From NCBI GenBank assembly GCA_964275345.1, contig CAXYBK010000003.1:124001-188000 (forward strand): a DNA stretch of 64,000 nucleotides, given 5' to 3'. A model generated the notes under the pieces. That model worked only from the letters and a program-made list of their open reading frames with translations. It was not told the DNA's origin and made no database searches. Shown here in pieces: positions 25,592-34,400 of this stretch (positions are counted from its first letter, which is position 1; every line of letters starts with the position of its first letter). Both the position numbers and the translations under genes were made by a program. This stretch comes from MED-G78 sp964275345. GTDB taxonomy: Bacteria > Pseudomonadota > Gammaproteobacteria > Magnimaribacterales > D2472.

Positions 25592-26545
25592 ATGGAAAAT
25601 CAATTAAATTTATACCCTAAAATTAAACCGTATGATTCAGGATTTCTGAACGTTGATGAGCATCAGGTCTATTTTGAGCAATGCGGCAATCCAAATGGAA
25701 AACCTGCTCTATTCCTTCATGGAGGACCTGGCGGCGGGGGAAGTGAAGATGTTAGAAGGTTTTTTAATCCTGATTTGTATCGAATAGTTGTTTTTGATCA
25801 AAGAGGCTGCGGAAGAAGTAAGCCTCATGGATGTTTAGAAAATAATACAACATGGGACCTAGTTTCTGATATAGAAAACTTACGAAAAAAATTAAGTATT
25901 GAAAAGTGGTTAGTATTTGGTGGATCCTGGGGAAGCACTCTTTCTCTTGCCTACGCTCAAGCGCATCCTAAGTCTGTAAGTGAGCTAGTCCTAAGAGGTA
26001 TATTCCTATTAAGAAAAGAAGAGCTTCATTGGTTCTATCAAGATGGTGCAAGTAGAATTTTTCCAGAAGCTTGGAGTGGTTTTTTAGACATTATTGATGA
26101 AGACAAGCGAGACAATTTAATGAATGCTTACCATGAAATATTTAAGAGTACAGATAAAGAAAAGCGCTTAAAAGCAGCAGTAGCATGGTCAAAATGGGAG
26201 GCTGCAACTAGCAGCTTGAGTTATAAGCCTTCATTAGTGGAAGAGTTTTCAGATCCTGAATTTGCACTAGCATTTGCTCTTATTGAAAATCATTACTTTA
26301 TTAATAAAGGATGGTTCGATACTGAAAATCAATTGATAGAAAATATAGACAAGATTCGTTCAATTCCAGCTGTGATTGTTCAAGGAAGATATGATGTTGT
26401 CTGTCCAATGAAAACTGCATGGGAATTATCTAAAGCATGGCCAGAAGCTGAAATGATTATAGCCCCCTCCTCAGGACATACTGCTTTTGAAAAAGAGATC
26501 ACACATGCCTTAATATCGGCAACAAATAAATTTAGTAACAATTAG
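25592..26545 (+). CDS. pip: Proline iminopeptidase
   Basis: An alpha/beta-hydrolase (peptidase family S33) that releases N-terminal proline from peptides. The 317-residue length is typical. The oxyanion motif FLHGGPGGGGS lies at 41-51, the nucleophile elbow GGSWGS at 110-115 with Ser112, and the acid and base are probably in GRYDVVCP and SSGHTAFE near the C-terminus. VFDQRGCGRSKPHG near 67-80 is a strong family marker. No signal peptide is present, so it acts in the cytosol. It stands as a single gene after tRNA-Phe. Confidence 0.95.
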   Translation: MENQLNLYPKIKPYDSGFLNVDEHQVYFEQCGNPNGKPALFLHGGPGGGGSEDVRRFFNPDLYRIVVFDQRGCGRSKPHGCLENNTTWDLVSDIENLRKKLSIEKWLVFGGSWGSTLSLAYAQAHPKSVSELVLRGIFLLRKEELHWFYQDGASRIFPEAWSGFLDIIDEDKRDNLMNAYHEIFKSTDKEKRLKAAVAWSKWEAATSSLSYKPSLVEEFSDPEFALAFALIENHYFINKGWFDTENQLIENIDKIRSIPAVIVQGRYDVVCPMKTAWELSKAWPEAEMIIAPSSGHTAFEKEITHALISATNKFSNN

Positions 26546-26547
26546 TA

Positions 26548-26578
26548 TTGACCTAGAGTTTGCTCTAACGGTTATAAT
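26548..26578 (+). promoter_or_regulatory. MerR-style promoter with dyad in a 19-bp spacer
   Basis: TTGACC at 26548-26553 and a perfect TATAAT at 26573-26578 are separated by 19 bases, two more than optimal. The spacer contains the perfect dyad TAGAGTTTGCTCTA (26554-26567). A long spacer carrying a dyad is the hallmark of promoters twisted open by MerR-family activators. It would drive the oxidoreductase gene beginning at 26614; no MerR gene lies in this window. Confidence 0.5.
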
Positions 26579-26613
26579 TTTAAAAAATTATATTTAAATT
26601 AAGGTGAACACTA

Positions 26614-27750
26614 ATGACAAATGAAACTTCAAGAGAAATAAGATCAGAAATTACCAGTGAAGGTAAGTTACTTCTTTCTATAGCTACTGTAGATAAGCCA
26701 ACTCCCAAAGAAGATGAGGTTTTAATCAAAGTGGAAGCTGCTCCTATTAATCCATCTGATCTAGCGCTCCTGCTTAGTTTCGCATCTGATCCTTCAACTC
26801 TTCAGGTAACCGGAACAGGCGATGAAACTGTTGCTTCTATGGATATTCATAAAGGTTTGATGAAAGCTATGAAACCTAGAATGGGTCAATCTATGCAAGT
26901 TGGTAATGAAGGTGGTGGAGTTGTTGAAGCCGCTGGAGCGAATGCTCAGCACTTAATTGGGAAAACTGTAGGTGTTGCTGGTGGTGCAATGTATTCAGAA
27001 TATCGATGTGTTCCTGCAATGAATTGCTTAGTAATGGAAGAAGGTACCTCTGCTAGAGAAGCGGCCTCCTCCTTTGTAAATCCATTAACTGCTTTGGGTT
27101 TTATTGAAACAATGAAGTTAGAAAATCATACTGGTTTAGTTCATACAGCAGCTGCATCTAATCTTGGGCAGATGCTTGTAAAGATTTGTAAAGATGACTC
27201 AGTACCGCTAGTTAATATTGTTCGAAAGGATGAGCATGTTGATCTATTAAAAAGTCTTGGAGCTGAGTATGTATGCAATACGAGTTCTCCTGATTTTATG
27301 GATAGTTTGGTAGATGCTCTTGTGGCAACAGGTGCTACCCTTGGTTTTGACGCAACGGGTGGTGGAAATGAAGGAAAATTAGCAGGCCAAATTTTATCAG
27401 CAATGGAAATAGCCGCAAATAAGACAGCTGCAGAGTACAGTAGATATGGGTCAGATACATATAAGCAGGTTTATATATATGGTGGTTTAGATCCATCTCC
27501 TACAGTGTTAAATAGAGCTTATGGAATGTGTTGGGGTCTTGGTGGCTGGTTGCTAACTCCTATGATTGGAAGAATAGGCATGGAGAAATTTATGGCTATG
27601 CGTGAAAGAGTTGCTAAAGAAATTAATACTACTTTTGCTAGTCATTACACACAAGAAGTTTCATTTGAAGAAATGCTTCAACCTGAAGCTATTCAAAGTT
27701 ATGGCAAGCAAGCAACGGGAACAAAGTTTTTAGTTACCCCGCATAAATAA
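26614..27750 (+). CDS. Zinc-independent MDR (quinone-oxidoreductase-like) dehydrogenase
   Basis: A 378-residue medium-chain dehydrogenase/reductase. The GroES-like N-terminal half has EVLIKVEAAPINPSDLALL near 33-51 and GNEGGGVVEAAG near 95-106; the nucleotide-binding half has VHTAAASNLGQMLVKIC, a variant of the glycine-rich fold. The usual catalytic and structural zinc cysteines are absent, so an NADPH:quinone or enoyl-type reductase is more likely than an alcohol dehydrogenase. Substrate is unknown. An AAGGTG ribosome site precedes the ATG, and the upstream promoter looks MerR-regulated. Confidence 0.82.
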   Translation: MTNETSREIRSEITSEGKLLLSIATVDKPTPKEDEVLIKVEAAPINPSDLALLLSFASDPSTLQVTGTGDETVASMDIHKGLMKAMKPRMGQSMQVGNEGGGVVEAAGANAQHLIGKTVGVAGGAMYSEYRCVPAMNCLVMEEGTSAREAASSFVNPLTALGFIETMKLENHTGLVHTAAASNLGQMLVKICKDDSVPLVNIVRKDEHVDLLKSLGAEYVCNTSSPDFMDSLVDALVATGATLGFDATGGGNEGKLAGQILSAMEIAANKTAAEYSRYGSDTYKQVYIYGGLDPSPTVLNRAYGMCWGLGGWLLTPMIGRIGMEKFMAMRERVAKEINTTFASHYTQEVSFEEMLQPEAIQSYGKQATGTKFLVTPHK

Positions 27751-27764
27751 TTTAGAGGAAAGTT

Positions 27765-27893
27765 ATGGAAGCATTAGCAGTAATGGGTTTTGTGTTTGGA
27801 ATGGTCGGGGTGGTCGCACTAGTACGTCTAGAAAAACTTACAAAGACTTTAAAAGAAAAAGGAATTCTTGAGAAGAATTACAAAGAAGAGTAA
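27765..27893 (+). CDS. 42-residue single-pass membrane microprotein
   Basis: A short open frame with a good ribosome site (GAGGAAAGTT before ATG) encodes 42 residues. Residues 2-20 (EALAVMGFVFGMVGVVALV) form one hydrophobic helix with small-residue GxxxG-like spacing; the rest is a charged, lysine-rich helix ending KNYKEE. It lies 14 bases after the oxidoreductase stop and 32 bases before the sterol-desaturase-like gene, so it may be in that operon. I recognise no family. Codon use looks like its neighbours, and it could be a real small protein. Confidence 0.6.
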   Translation: MEALAVMGFVFGMVGVVALVRLEKLTKTLKEKGILEKNYKEE

Positions 27894-27925
27894 AAAGTCT
27901 TGTAAATAGTTACAATATTCGAGCG

Positions 27926-28765
27926 ATGACTGATTTAAATCTTTATACCTATGGCATCCCTATTGTCATTAGCATGATTATTGCTGAAACTATTTATTCA
28001 AAAATAAATAACCTTTCTTTATATAAGCTCAATGACAGTATGGCTGGATTTGGTCTTTTGGCAGGCAATATTATTGTAAATATAGGCACTAAGGGTTCAA
28101 TTATATTTTTCTATTTTTATTTATATGAGTTTCGTATATTTACTATTAATGAAATGTTTTCATCAGCAGCTGTCTGGATCCTTACATTCTTAGTTATAGA
28201 TTTTGTTTTCTATTGGTATCACAGATTTTCTCATAGAGTTAGATTCATGTGGGCTGTACATATGAATCATCATTCCAGTGAAGAAATGAATTTCACTGTA
28301 GCTCTGCGTCAAGCTTGGTTTGGTCCTATAACTAAAGTTCCTTTTTTTTTAGTACTTCCTCTAATAGGCTTTGATCCTTTAATTACCGCTTTGGCTGGAG
28401 CAGCTGCAACTTTATGGGGCATTACTGGGCATACACAATCAATAAGAACACTTGGGGTTCTAGAATATATATTTGTTACACCCTCCTCCCATAGAGTTCA
28501 TCACGCCTCAAACCCTGAGTACATTGATAAAAATTATGGAAATATGTTTATAGTATGGGATAGAATTTTTGGCACTTATGCTAAAGAAGAAAGTGCAGTT
28601 ATTTTTGGAATAACTGAAAATGTAAAAACATTTAATCCAATTAAAATAACATTTATGAATTGGATTAAAATGATTGAAGATTTCCAGAATTCTAATGGCT
28701 TAAATGAAAAGCTAAATTCATTCTTTGGTCCACCTGAATGGAAAAGTAAAAATCCGAACCTCTAA
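27926..28765 (+). CDS. Sterol desaturase/fatty acid hydroxylase superfamily protein
   Basis: A 279-residue multi-pass membrane protein with the di-iron histidine clusters of the fatty acid hydroxylase superfamily: HRFSH near 104-108, HMNHHS near 117-122, and HRVHHAS near 188-194. Four or more hydrophobic segments surround them. Members hydroxylate or desaturate lipids, sterols or carotenoids using oxygen; no substrate can be chosen here. The nearest neighbours are the MDR oxidoreductase and the microprotein, which may supply context but not proof. Confidence 0.88.
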   Translation: MTDLNLYTYGIPIVISMIIAETIYSKINNLSLYKLNDSMAGFGLLAGNIIVNIGTKGSIIFFYFYLYEFRIFTINEMFSSAAVWILTFLVIDFVFYWYHRFSHRVRFMWAVHMNHHSSEEMNFTVALRQAWFGPITKVPFFLVLPLIGFDPLITALAGAAATLWGITGHTQSIRTLGVLEYIFVTPSSHRVHHASNPEYIDKNYGNMFIVWDRIFGTYAKEESAVIFGITENVKTFNPIKITFMNWIKMIEDFQNSNGLNEKLNSFFGPPEWKSKNPNL

Positions 28766-28814
28766 CGGTTAAATCACGTCTGTTCGTGTAGAATTATGTT
28801 AATGGGAACTAGAT

Positions 28815-29960
28815 ATGAATGACAAAAAAGATCTTTTGAATGATTTAAAAATTGATCGATCAGATAGCAATAATTCTGAGCAATCTCCCTTATCAAAAAT
28901 AATAATTATTGTAGTTATATCTGTTCTTGTTCTGGCTGTCACAAAATTTATTTTTTTCTCTGAGGATGAGTTGCTAGAAGTTACGGCATATAAAGCTAAA
29001 TCAGCAAATCAATCAAATAATTCTGCTGCAAGTGTATTAGACGCTTCTGGGTATGTAACAGCAAGAATGCAAGCTACGGTTTCATCAAAACTTACGGGCA
29101 AGGTATTAGAGGTCTATATAGAAGAAGGAATGTTTGTTGAAAAAGGTCAAATACTTGCGCAATTAGATGACAGCTCTGTTCAAGCAGAACTCAATTTTGC
29201 TAAAACTCAATTAAAAGAAGCCCGAAGAATATTTAATAGGACTTTAGAGCTAAGAAAAGATAATCTTGCCAGTCAGGCATCATTAGATGCAGCTGAATCT
29301 CAGGTGGACGGATTAAAAGCAAGGTTAGACATTAGTAAGCAGGTGGTTGCAGATATGCAAATACGTGCACCTTTTTCTGGTGTTGTAATAAATAAAGCAG
29401 CGCAGCCTGGTGAAATGATTTCTCCAGTATCTGCCGGTGGTGGCTTTACCAGAACTGGTATTGGAACAATTGTAGATATGAGCTCTTTGGAAGTTGAGGT
29501 TGATGTGAATGAATCATATATCAATAGAGTTCAGCCAGGCCAACCCGCAATCACTAACCTTAATGCATATCCAAATTGGGATATTTCATCTGAGGTTATA
29601 GCAATAATCCCTACTGCTGACAGAAACAAAGCAACTGTAAAGGTAAGAATTGGATTGCTAGAAAAAGATGAAAGGGTTCTGCCAGATATGGGTGCAAAAG
29701 TTTCATTTTTAAAAGAACAAGTGACCGAAGCTCCTGAAGAAATCAATGGAGTTATGATTCCATCCTCAGCAATAATAAAAGAGGATGATTTATCTTATGT
29801 TTTTGTTATTAAAAATGGTTTGATAATCAAAACTAAAATTGCTATTGGGAGTTCATCTTCAAATTTCAGCAGATTAATAGATGGAGTTGAGGTTGGTGAT
29901 AATGTAGTTACAGATCCAAATAATGAACTGCAGAATGGTCAGGAAGTATTAATTAAATAG
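28815..29960 (+). CDS. Periplasmic adaptor (HlyD/MacA-type membrane fusion protein)
   Basis: A 381-residue adaptor with one N-terminal membrane anchor (about residues 27-47), a split biotinyl-lipoyl domain (ASGYVTARMQATVSSKLTGK near 75, MQIRAPFSGVVINK near 181), a coiled-coil hairpin between them (about 110-180) and a beta-barrel C-terminal part. Such proteins connect an inner-membrane ABC pump to the outer membrane. It begins a five-gene operon with an ATPase and three FtsX-type permeases. An outer-membrane TolC partner is not in the window. Confidence 0.9.
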   Translation: MNDKKDLLNDLKIDRSDSNNSEQSPLSKIIIIVVISVLVLAVTKFIFFSEDELLEVTAYKAKSANQSNNSAASVLDASGYVTARMQATVSSKLTGKVLEVYIEEGMFVEKGQILAQLDDSSVQAELNFAKTQLKEARRIFNRTLELRKDNLASQASLDAAESQVDGLKARLDISKQVVADMQIRAPFSGVVINKAAQPGEMISPVSAGGGFTRTGIGTIVDMSSLEVEVDVNESYINRVQPGQPAITNLNAYPNWDISSEVIAIIPTADRNKATVKVRIGLLEKDERVLPDMGAKVSFLKEQVTEAPEEINGVMIPSSAIIKEDDLSYVFVIKNGLIIKTKIAIGSSSSNFSRLIDGVEVGDNVVTDPNNELQNGQEVLIK

Positions 29961-29968
29961 GAAGTAAT

Positions 29969-30646
29969 ATGTCAGAAATATTAGTAGATGTTAAAAATCT
30001 TTCAAAAGAATATAAACGTGGTGGAGAAACTTTAGTGGTATTAGATGATCTCAATTTAGAGATCCCGAAACAGGACTACTTAGCCTTAATGGGGCCCTCT
30101 GGGTCAGGAAAATCAACACTTCTAAATCTTATAGGAGGATTAGATACTCCTTCAAGTGGCTCTGTTTCTATTAATGGTGAAAGAATTGATCAAATGAACT
30201 CCAAGCAATTAAGTAATTGGAGAGCAAGTAATGTAGGTTTTATATTTCAATTTTATAATCTGCTGCCTGTACTAACAGCCCAGAAAAATATTGAGCTTCC
30301 TCTTCTTCTTACCAACTTATCTAGCTCTCAAAGAAAAAAACATGTTGAAACAGCTTTAAACATTGTTGGTTTATCAGATAGATCTGGTCATAAGCCAAGC
30401 GAGCTTTCAGGTGGTCAACAACAAAGAGTGGCTATTGCTAGAGCTCTGGTATCAGATCCTGATATTTTAGTATGTGATGAGCCTACTGGTGATTTAGATA
30501 GAGATACTGCAACAGATATCCTCAATCTATTAAAAAGTTTAAATGAAGATCATGGAAAAACTATTTTGATGGTTACCCATGACCCTGCAGCTGCTGACTC
30601 TGCAAAAAGATCACTTCATTTAGACAAAGGCAAGTTAATAACTTAA
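29969..30646 (+). CDS. ABC transporter ATP-binding protein (MacB/LolD type)
   Basis: A 225-residue ATPase with Walker A GPSGSGKST near 42-50, Q-loop FQFYNLLP near 92, signature LSGGQQQRVAIARAL near 146-160 and Walker B ILVCDEPTGDLD near 169-180. It resembles the LolD/MacB/FtsE group, which works with FtsX-type permeases. Eight bases separate it from the adaptor and two from the first permease. The cargo is unknown; the adaptor suggests export across the periplasm rather than lipoprotein release. Confidence 0.93.
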   Translation: MSEILVDVKNLSKEYKRGGETLVVLDDLNLEIPKQDYLALMGPSGSGKSTLLNLIGGLDTPSSGSVSINGERIDQMNSKQLSNWRASNVGFIFQFYNLLPVLTAQKNIELPLLLTNLSSSQRKKHVETALNIVGLSDRSGHKPSELSGGQQQRVAIARALVSDPDILVCDEPTGDLDRDTATDILNLLKSLNEDHGKTILMVTHDPAAADSAKRSLHLDKGKLIT

Positions 30647-30648
30647 TT

Positions 30649-31799
30649 GTGTACTGGGTTCTAGTAAAAGCTGGTGTTATTAGAAAGAAGATAAGAAGTC
30701 TTCTAACAATGCTATCTGTGGTTATAGCTTTTTTTCTATATGGTTTCTCCATTCAGCCGATCCATTATTTTCAGGAGCTGCTGGTGAAATTAATGCTGAA
30801 CGAATGATCATAATGCCTAAGCACGACATGATGTTTGGCAGGCTACCTCAGTCACATATCAATTACTTAGAATCTTTAGACGATGTTACCAATATTGCCT
30901 GGATAGATATGCTTTCAATGGATATCAATTCCATGACTGAAAATATTCCTATCTTTGCTATAAGTAAAGATTACTTTAAAGTTATGGATAGATTCAAATC
31001 TTCGCCTGAAGCAAAGGCAGCATTCTTTGCAAACAGAAGAGGTGCCCTTGCAGGCAAGGCAGCCGCTGATATCAAAGGCTGGAAAGTAGGTGATCTTGTA
31101 TCGATACCAACTTTTTCAGAAAAGAATGATGGATCGAATGTCTGGGAATTTGTAATAGAGGGTATCTATACAACAAATCCTGCTGCAGATGAACTTGGTA
31201 TTATGGTTCGAAATGAATATGTTCAAGAAGCAAGGGTTGCTAATAAAGGCACTATATCAATGATACTGTTTAATCTTGCGGATCCCTCAAAAGCAGATGA
31301 AGTAAGTAATATTATTGATAATAATTATAAAAACTCAGCATATGCTACCTTCACTGGTAATGAAATTACACTGTCTCAAAAAATGCTGTCAGATATTGGA
31401 AATATTAAATTAATAATTACAGCTATTATTTCTGCTGTATTTTTTACATTACTACTAGTAACTGCAAATACCATGAGTCAATCTGTAAGAGAAAGAACTA
31501 GTGATTTAGCGATTTTGAAAAGTTTAGGCTATCAAGATAGACAGATATTTATCTCAATACTTTTAGAAAGCAATTTTATTATCTTGGTAGGAGCTTCATT
31601 TGGTCTAATATTGACTCTCATAACTATCCCATTAATAGATCAAGCAAGTGGCGGTCTTACTGGTGGAATTATTCTCTTTGATTCTTATCAGGTTGTTAGA
31701 GGTATTTTAATTGGAGTTCTTATGGCCTCTCTTGCTGGAATCCTTCCTGCTTATCAAGCATACAAATTAAAAGTAGTAGATGCTTTGGCAAAGGGATAA
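30649..31799 (+). CDS. FtsX-type ABC permease 1, frameshifted near its 5' end
   Basis: A GTG at 30649, two bases after the ATPase stop, opens a frame starting VYWVLVKAGVIRKKIRSLLT, homologous to the start of permease 2, and continues into AFFLYGF before losing homology. Homology resumes in another frame as SADPLFSGAAGEINAERM and stays open to 31799 (a 331-residue piece starts at 30804). One base appears to be missing at about 30743-30755. The rest has an MacB-like periplasmic domain and three C-terminal membrane helices with TANTMSQSVRERTSDLAILK. It may be a sequencing error or a real lesion. Confidence 0.75.
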
Positions 31800-31801
31800 T
31801 T

Positions 31802-32962
31802 ATGAAATATTGGATTATTATTGTAGCCGCTTTAAAAAGAAAAAAATGGCGAACAGGTCTAACTATTTCATCTCTGGTTATAGCTTTTTTGTTATTCGGA
31901 CTTTTAAGATCGGTTGCAGTTATCTTTACAGAAGATGTCGACTTATCTGGCGATGATAGATTGATAGTATCGTCTAAATATTCAATTATTGACGTTATGC
32001 CTATTGCTTATTTGCAAAGGATAAAGGGTATTGAGGGTGTTGAAATTGTTGCTCACCAAGACTGGTTTGGCGGAACTTATATAGACAGGGCTAATTTTTT
32101 TCCAAAATGGCCCGTCCCGCCAAAAGAATTTTTAGATATCTATCAAGAATATAAAATTAGCGATCAACACAAAGAAGCCTTTATTTCTACGAGAACAGGC
32201 ATGATTGCAGGCCAGAAGATAGTAGATAGATTTAATTGGAAAGTTGGAGATAGGATCCCTATCATTGGGGACATATATTTTTTAGATGATGGAACAAACT
32301 TATGGGAATTTGATTTAGTTGGTATTTTTACTGATGTTGAAAATCCTGGAAATGAAGATCAGGTATTTTTAAATTATCAATATTTTGATGAAGCAAGAGA
32401 AGAGGGATGGAGAGGAGTAGTTGGTAATTTTATAGTTAAATTAGCAGATAAAAATGATGGTCCAAGAGTAGCAAAAGAAATTGATGCTATGTTTGCAAAC
32501 TCAATGGATGAAACAAAGACATCAACAGAGAAAGCCTATCAACAAATGTTTGCAAGCCAAATTGGAGATATAGGTTTTATTATGAACGCGATTCTGGCTG
32601 CTGTATTTTTTACTATATTACTCGTGACAGGAAATACCATGAGTCAATCAATCAGAGAAAGAACCTCTGAACTTGCTGTCTTTAAGACTATAGGATTTTC
32701 TGATATGACAGTTATGACTTTAGTATTAGTTGAATCATTTGTTCTTTGTATTATTGGTGCTCTGTTGGGTCTTGGTATTACAGCGATTATGATGCCAGCT
32801 TTATCAGAAATGGTATCAGTATCTCTTGGAGAAATTTCTTTAGATGTATCAGTTATTCTATCAGGACTTGGTATAGCTATTATTACTGCATTTATTTCTG
32901 GTTTTCCTCCTGCCTTAGGGGCAATGAGGTTAAAGGTTGTTGATGCTCTTAAAAAGGATTAA
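31802..32962 (+). CDS. FtsX-type ABC permease 2
   Basis: A 386-residue intact permease with one N-terminal membrane helix (about 18-36), a periplasmic domain, and three C-terminal helices. The cytosolic coupling stretch GNTMSQSIRERTSELAVFK near 278-296 parallels the one in permease 1, so the two probably arose by duplication. It starts two bases after permease 1 ends and stops two bases before permease 3. It probably forms a heteromer with a sister permease. Substrate is unknown. Confidence 0.9.
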   Translation: MKYWIIIVAALKRKKWRTGLTISSLVIAFLLFGLLRSVAVIFTEDVDLSGDDRLIVSSKYSIIDVMPIAYLQRIKGIEGVEIVAHQDWFGGTYIDRANFFPKWPVPPKEFLDIYQEYKISDQHKEAFISTRTGMIAGQKIVDRFNWKVGDRIPIIGDIYFLDDGTNLWEFDLVGIFTDVENPGNEDQVFLNYQYFDEAREEGWRGVVGNFIVKLADKNDGPRVAKEIDAMFANSMDETKTSTEKAYQQMFASQIGDIGFIMNAILAAVFFTILLVTGNTMSQSIRERTSELAVFKTIGFSDMTVMTLVLVESFVLCIIGALLGLGITAIMMPALSEMVSVSLGEISLDVSVILSGLGIAIITAFISGFPPALGAMRLKVVDALKKD

Positions 32963-32964
32963 TT

Positions 32965-34152
32965 ATGAAGTGGTTTAGACAAGTATTGGCGGTAACAAAT
33001 ATGAATTTGTTATCTATAACACAGCGTTTTGGTTCTTCCTTAGTAGTTATTATTGGAATAGCTGGCTCAGTTGCAGTAATGGTCTCTTTATTGGCTATGG
33101 CAAGTGGATTGCAGTCAACTGTTGAGGGAACTGGAGAAGAGGATAGAGCTATGATCTTGAGGTCTGGTTCTTCATCTGAATTAAGCAGTGTAATCTCAAT
33201 AGAAGAAGCTAATGTTATGGCCAACGCTCCTGGTTTAAAGCAATTAGACAATAAGCCAATGATTGCCTTTGAAGTCTATACAATCGTAGATCTTAAAAAG
33301 AAAGGTGCCGATGATACTTCTAATCTTCCATTAAGAGGTGTGGATGCAATGAGTTTTGCTGTAAGACCTGAGACTAAAATTATTAAAGGAAGAAACTTTG
33401 AGGCAGGCAAAGCAGAAATTATAGTTGGAAGAGGAGCCTATGATCAATATGAAGGTGTTGATATTGGTGAAAAAGTAACATTTAGAAATGCCGCATGGAC
33501 TGTGGTTGGAGTTTTTAGTACTGATGGAGATGTCCATGAATCTGAAGTCTGGGCTGATGTAAAAGTAGCTCAGTCTGCATTCCAACGAGGAGCATCTGCA
33601 TCAAATGCAATAGCAAGATTACAGTCAGTATCAAGTTTTGATGAATTTGCTATCTTTATAGAAAATGATCCAAGACTGGAAGTGAAAGTTGAAAATGAAC
33701 TAGATTTTTATAAGAATCAAGCATCTGGGGTCTCTGGAATAATTAATAGCTTTGGGTATTTAGTGGCTATTATTATGGCTATTGGTTCCATCTTTGCAGC
33801 TTTAAATTCTATGTATAGTGCTGTATCCACAAGGTTAGTTGAAATTGGTACCCTGCGAGCTGTTGGCTTCATGGGTAGCTCTATACTAGCGGCCTTGATG
33901 ATTGAATCTATGGTTCTAGCTCTTTCTGGCGGATTGCTTGGGGCAGGATTAGCTTATGTGGTATTTAATGGATATACAGTTTCAACACTTGCTGGAGGAA
34001 CATTTAGCCAAACATCCTTTGATTTTGCAGTAACTGGTGAAATTATAATGCAGGGCCTTTTCCTAGCATTAATAGTTGGATTTATTGGAGGTTTTTTACC
34101 TGCTCTCAATGCAGCTAAGCAAAATATTACAGATGCTTTGAGGTCTTTATAA
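32965..34152 (+). CDS. FtsX-type ABC permease 3
   Basis: A 395-residue FtsX-type permease less similar to the other two. It has an N-terminal helix SLVVIIGIAGSVAVMVSLLA near 25-44, a MacB-like periplasmic domain, and three C-terminal helices with NSMYSAVSTRLVEIGTLRAV near 282-301. It is the last gene of the operon, which therefore has one ATPase for three permeases. Two permeases would suffice for one transporter, so alternative pairings or two complexes sharing one ATPase are possible. Confidence 0.9.
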   Translation: MKWFRQVLAVTNMNLLSITQRFGSSLVVIIGIAGSVAVMVSLLAMASGLQSTVEGTGEEDRAMILRSGSSSELSSVISIEEANVMANAPGLKQLDNKPMIAFEVYTIVDLKKKGADDTSNLPLRGVDAMSFAVRPETKIIKGRNFEAGKAEIIVGRGAYDQYEGVDIGEKVTFRNAAWTVVGVFSTDGDVHESEVWADVKVAQSAFQRGASASNAIARLQSVSSFDEFAIFIENDPRLEVKVENELDFYKNQASGVSGIINSFGYLVAIIMAIGSIFAALNSMYSAVSTRLVEIGTLRAVGFMGSSILAALMIESMVLALSGGLLGAGLAYVVFNGYTVSTLAGGTFSQTSFDFAVTGEIIMQGLFLALIVGFIGGFLPALNAAKQNITDALRSL

Positions 34153-34160
34153 AAAGTTTT

Positions 34161-34385
34161 TTAAAATTTACCTCGTTGAAATCTCATACGAATTGAATAC
34201 ACCCTTAGTAAAGCAACAAAAGTAAGTATAGCTTGGGTAAAAAGTGAGATAGTCACAGTATTAGTCCATGACCACTGATCAATAGTTAGCCACAATAAGA
34301 ATGTTTGAAGTGGAAAATTGATAATACAGCCCATCATTACAATTATTATTGCTTCTCTAAAAGCAGTCTTTTCAGTTTTATTCAT
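34161..34385 (-). CDS. Small two-helix membrane protein
   Basis: A 74-residue protein with two hydrophobic segments, about 11-33 and 42-62, and a basic C-terminus RVYSIRMRFQRGKF. The layout (short polar start with an EA-I motif, INFPLQTFLLW, then a second helix followed by an R-x-Y-x-x-R motif) resembles small membrane families of the DUF7220 kind, but I am not certain of the family. It converges on the ABC operon and follows the YbjQ-like gene on the same strand with 15 bases between. No function is proposed. Confidence 0.65.
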   Translation of the reverse strand: MNKTEKTAFREAIIIVMMGCIINFPLQTFLLWLTIDQWSWTNTVTISLFTQAILTFVALLRVYSIRMRFQRGKF

Positions 34386-34400
34386 TTGTTTGTCCCTTTT

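Noticed and set aside
28768..28795. Small dyads AACC-GGTT and CACG-CGTG before the export operon
   Set aside because: Stems of only four bases are expected by chance in this composition; no promoter with good spacing overlaps them.
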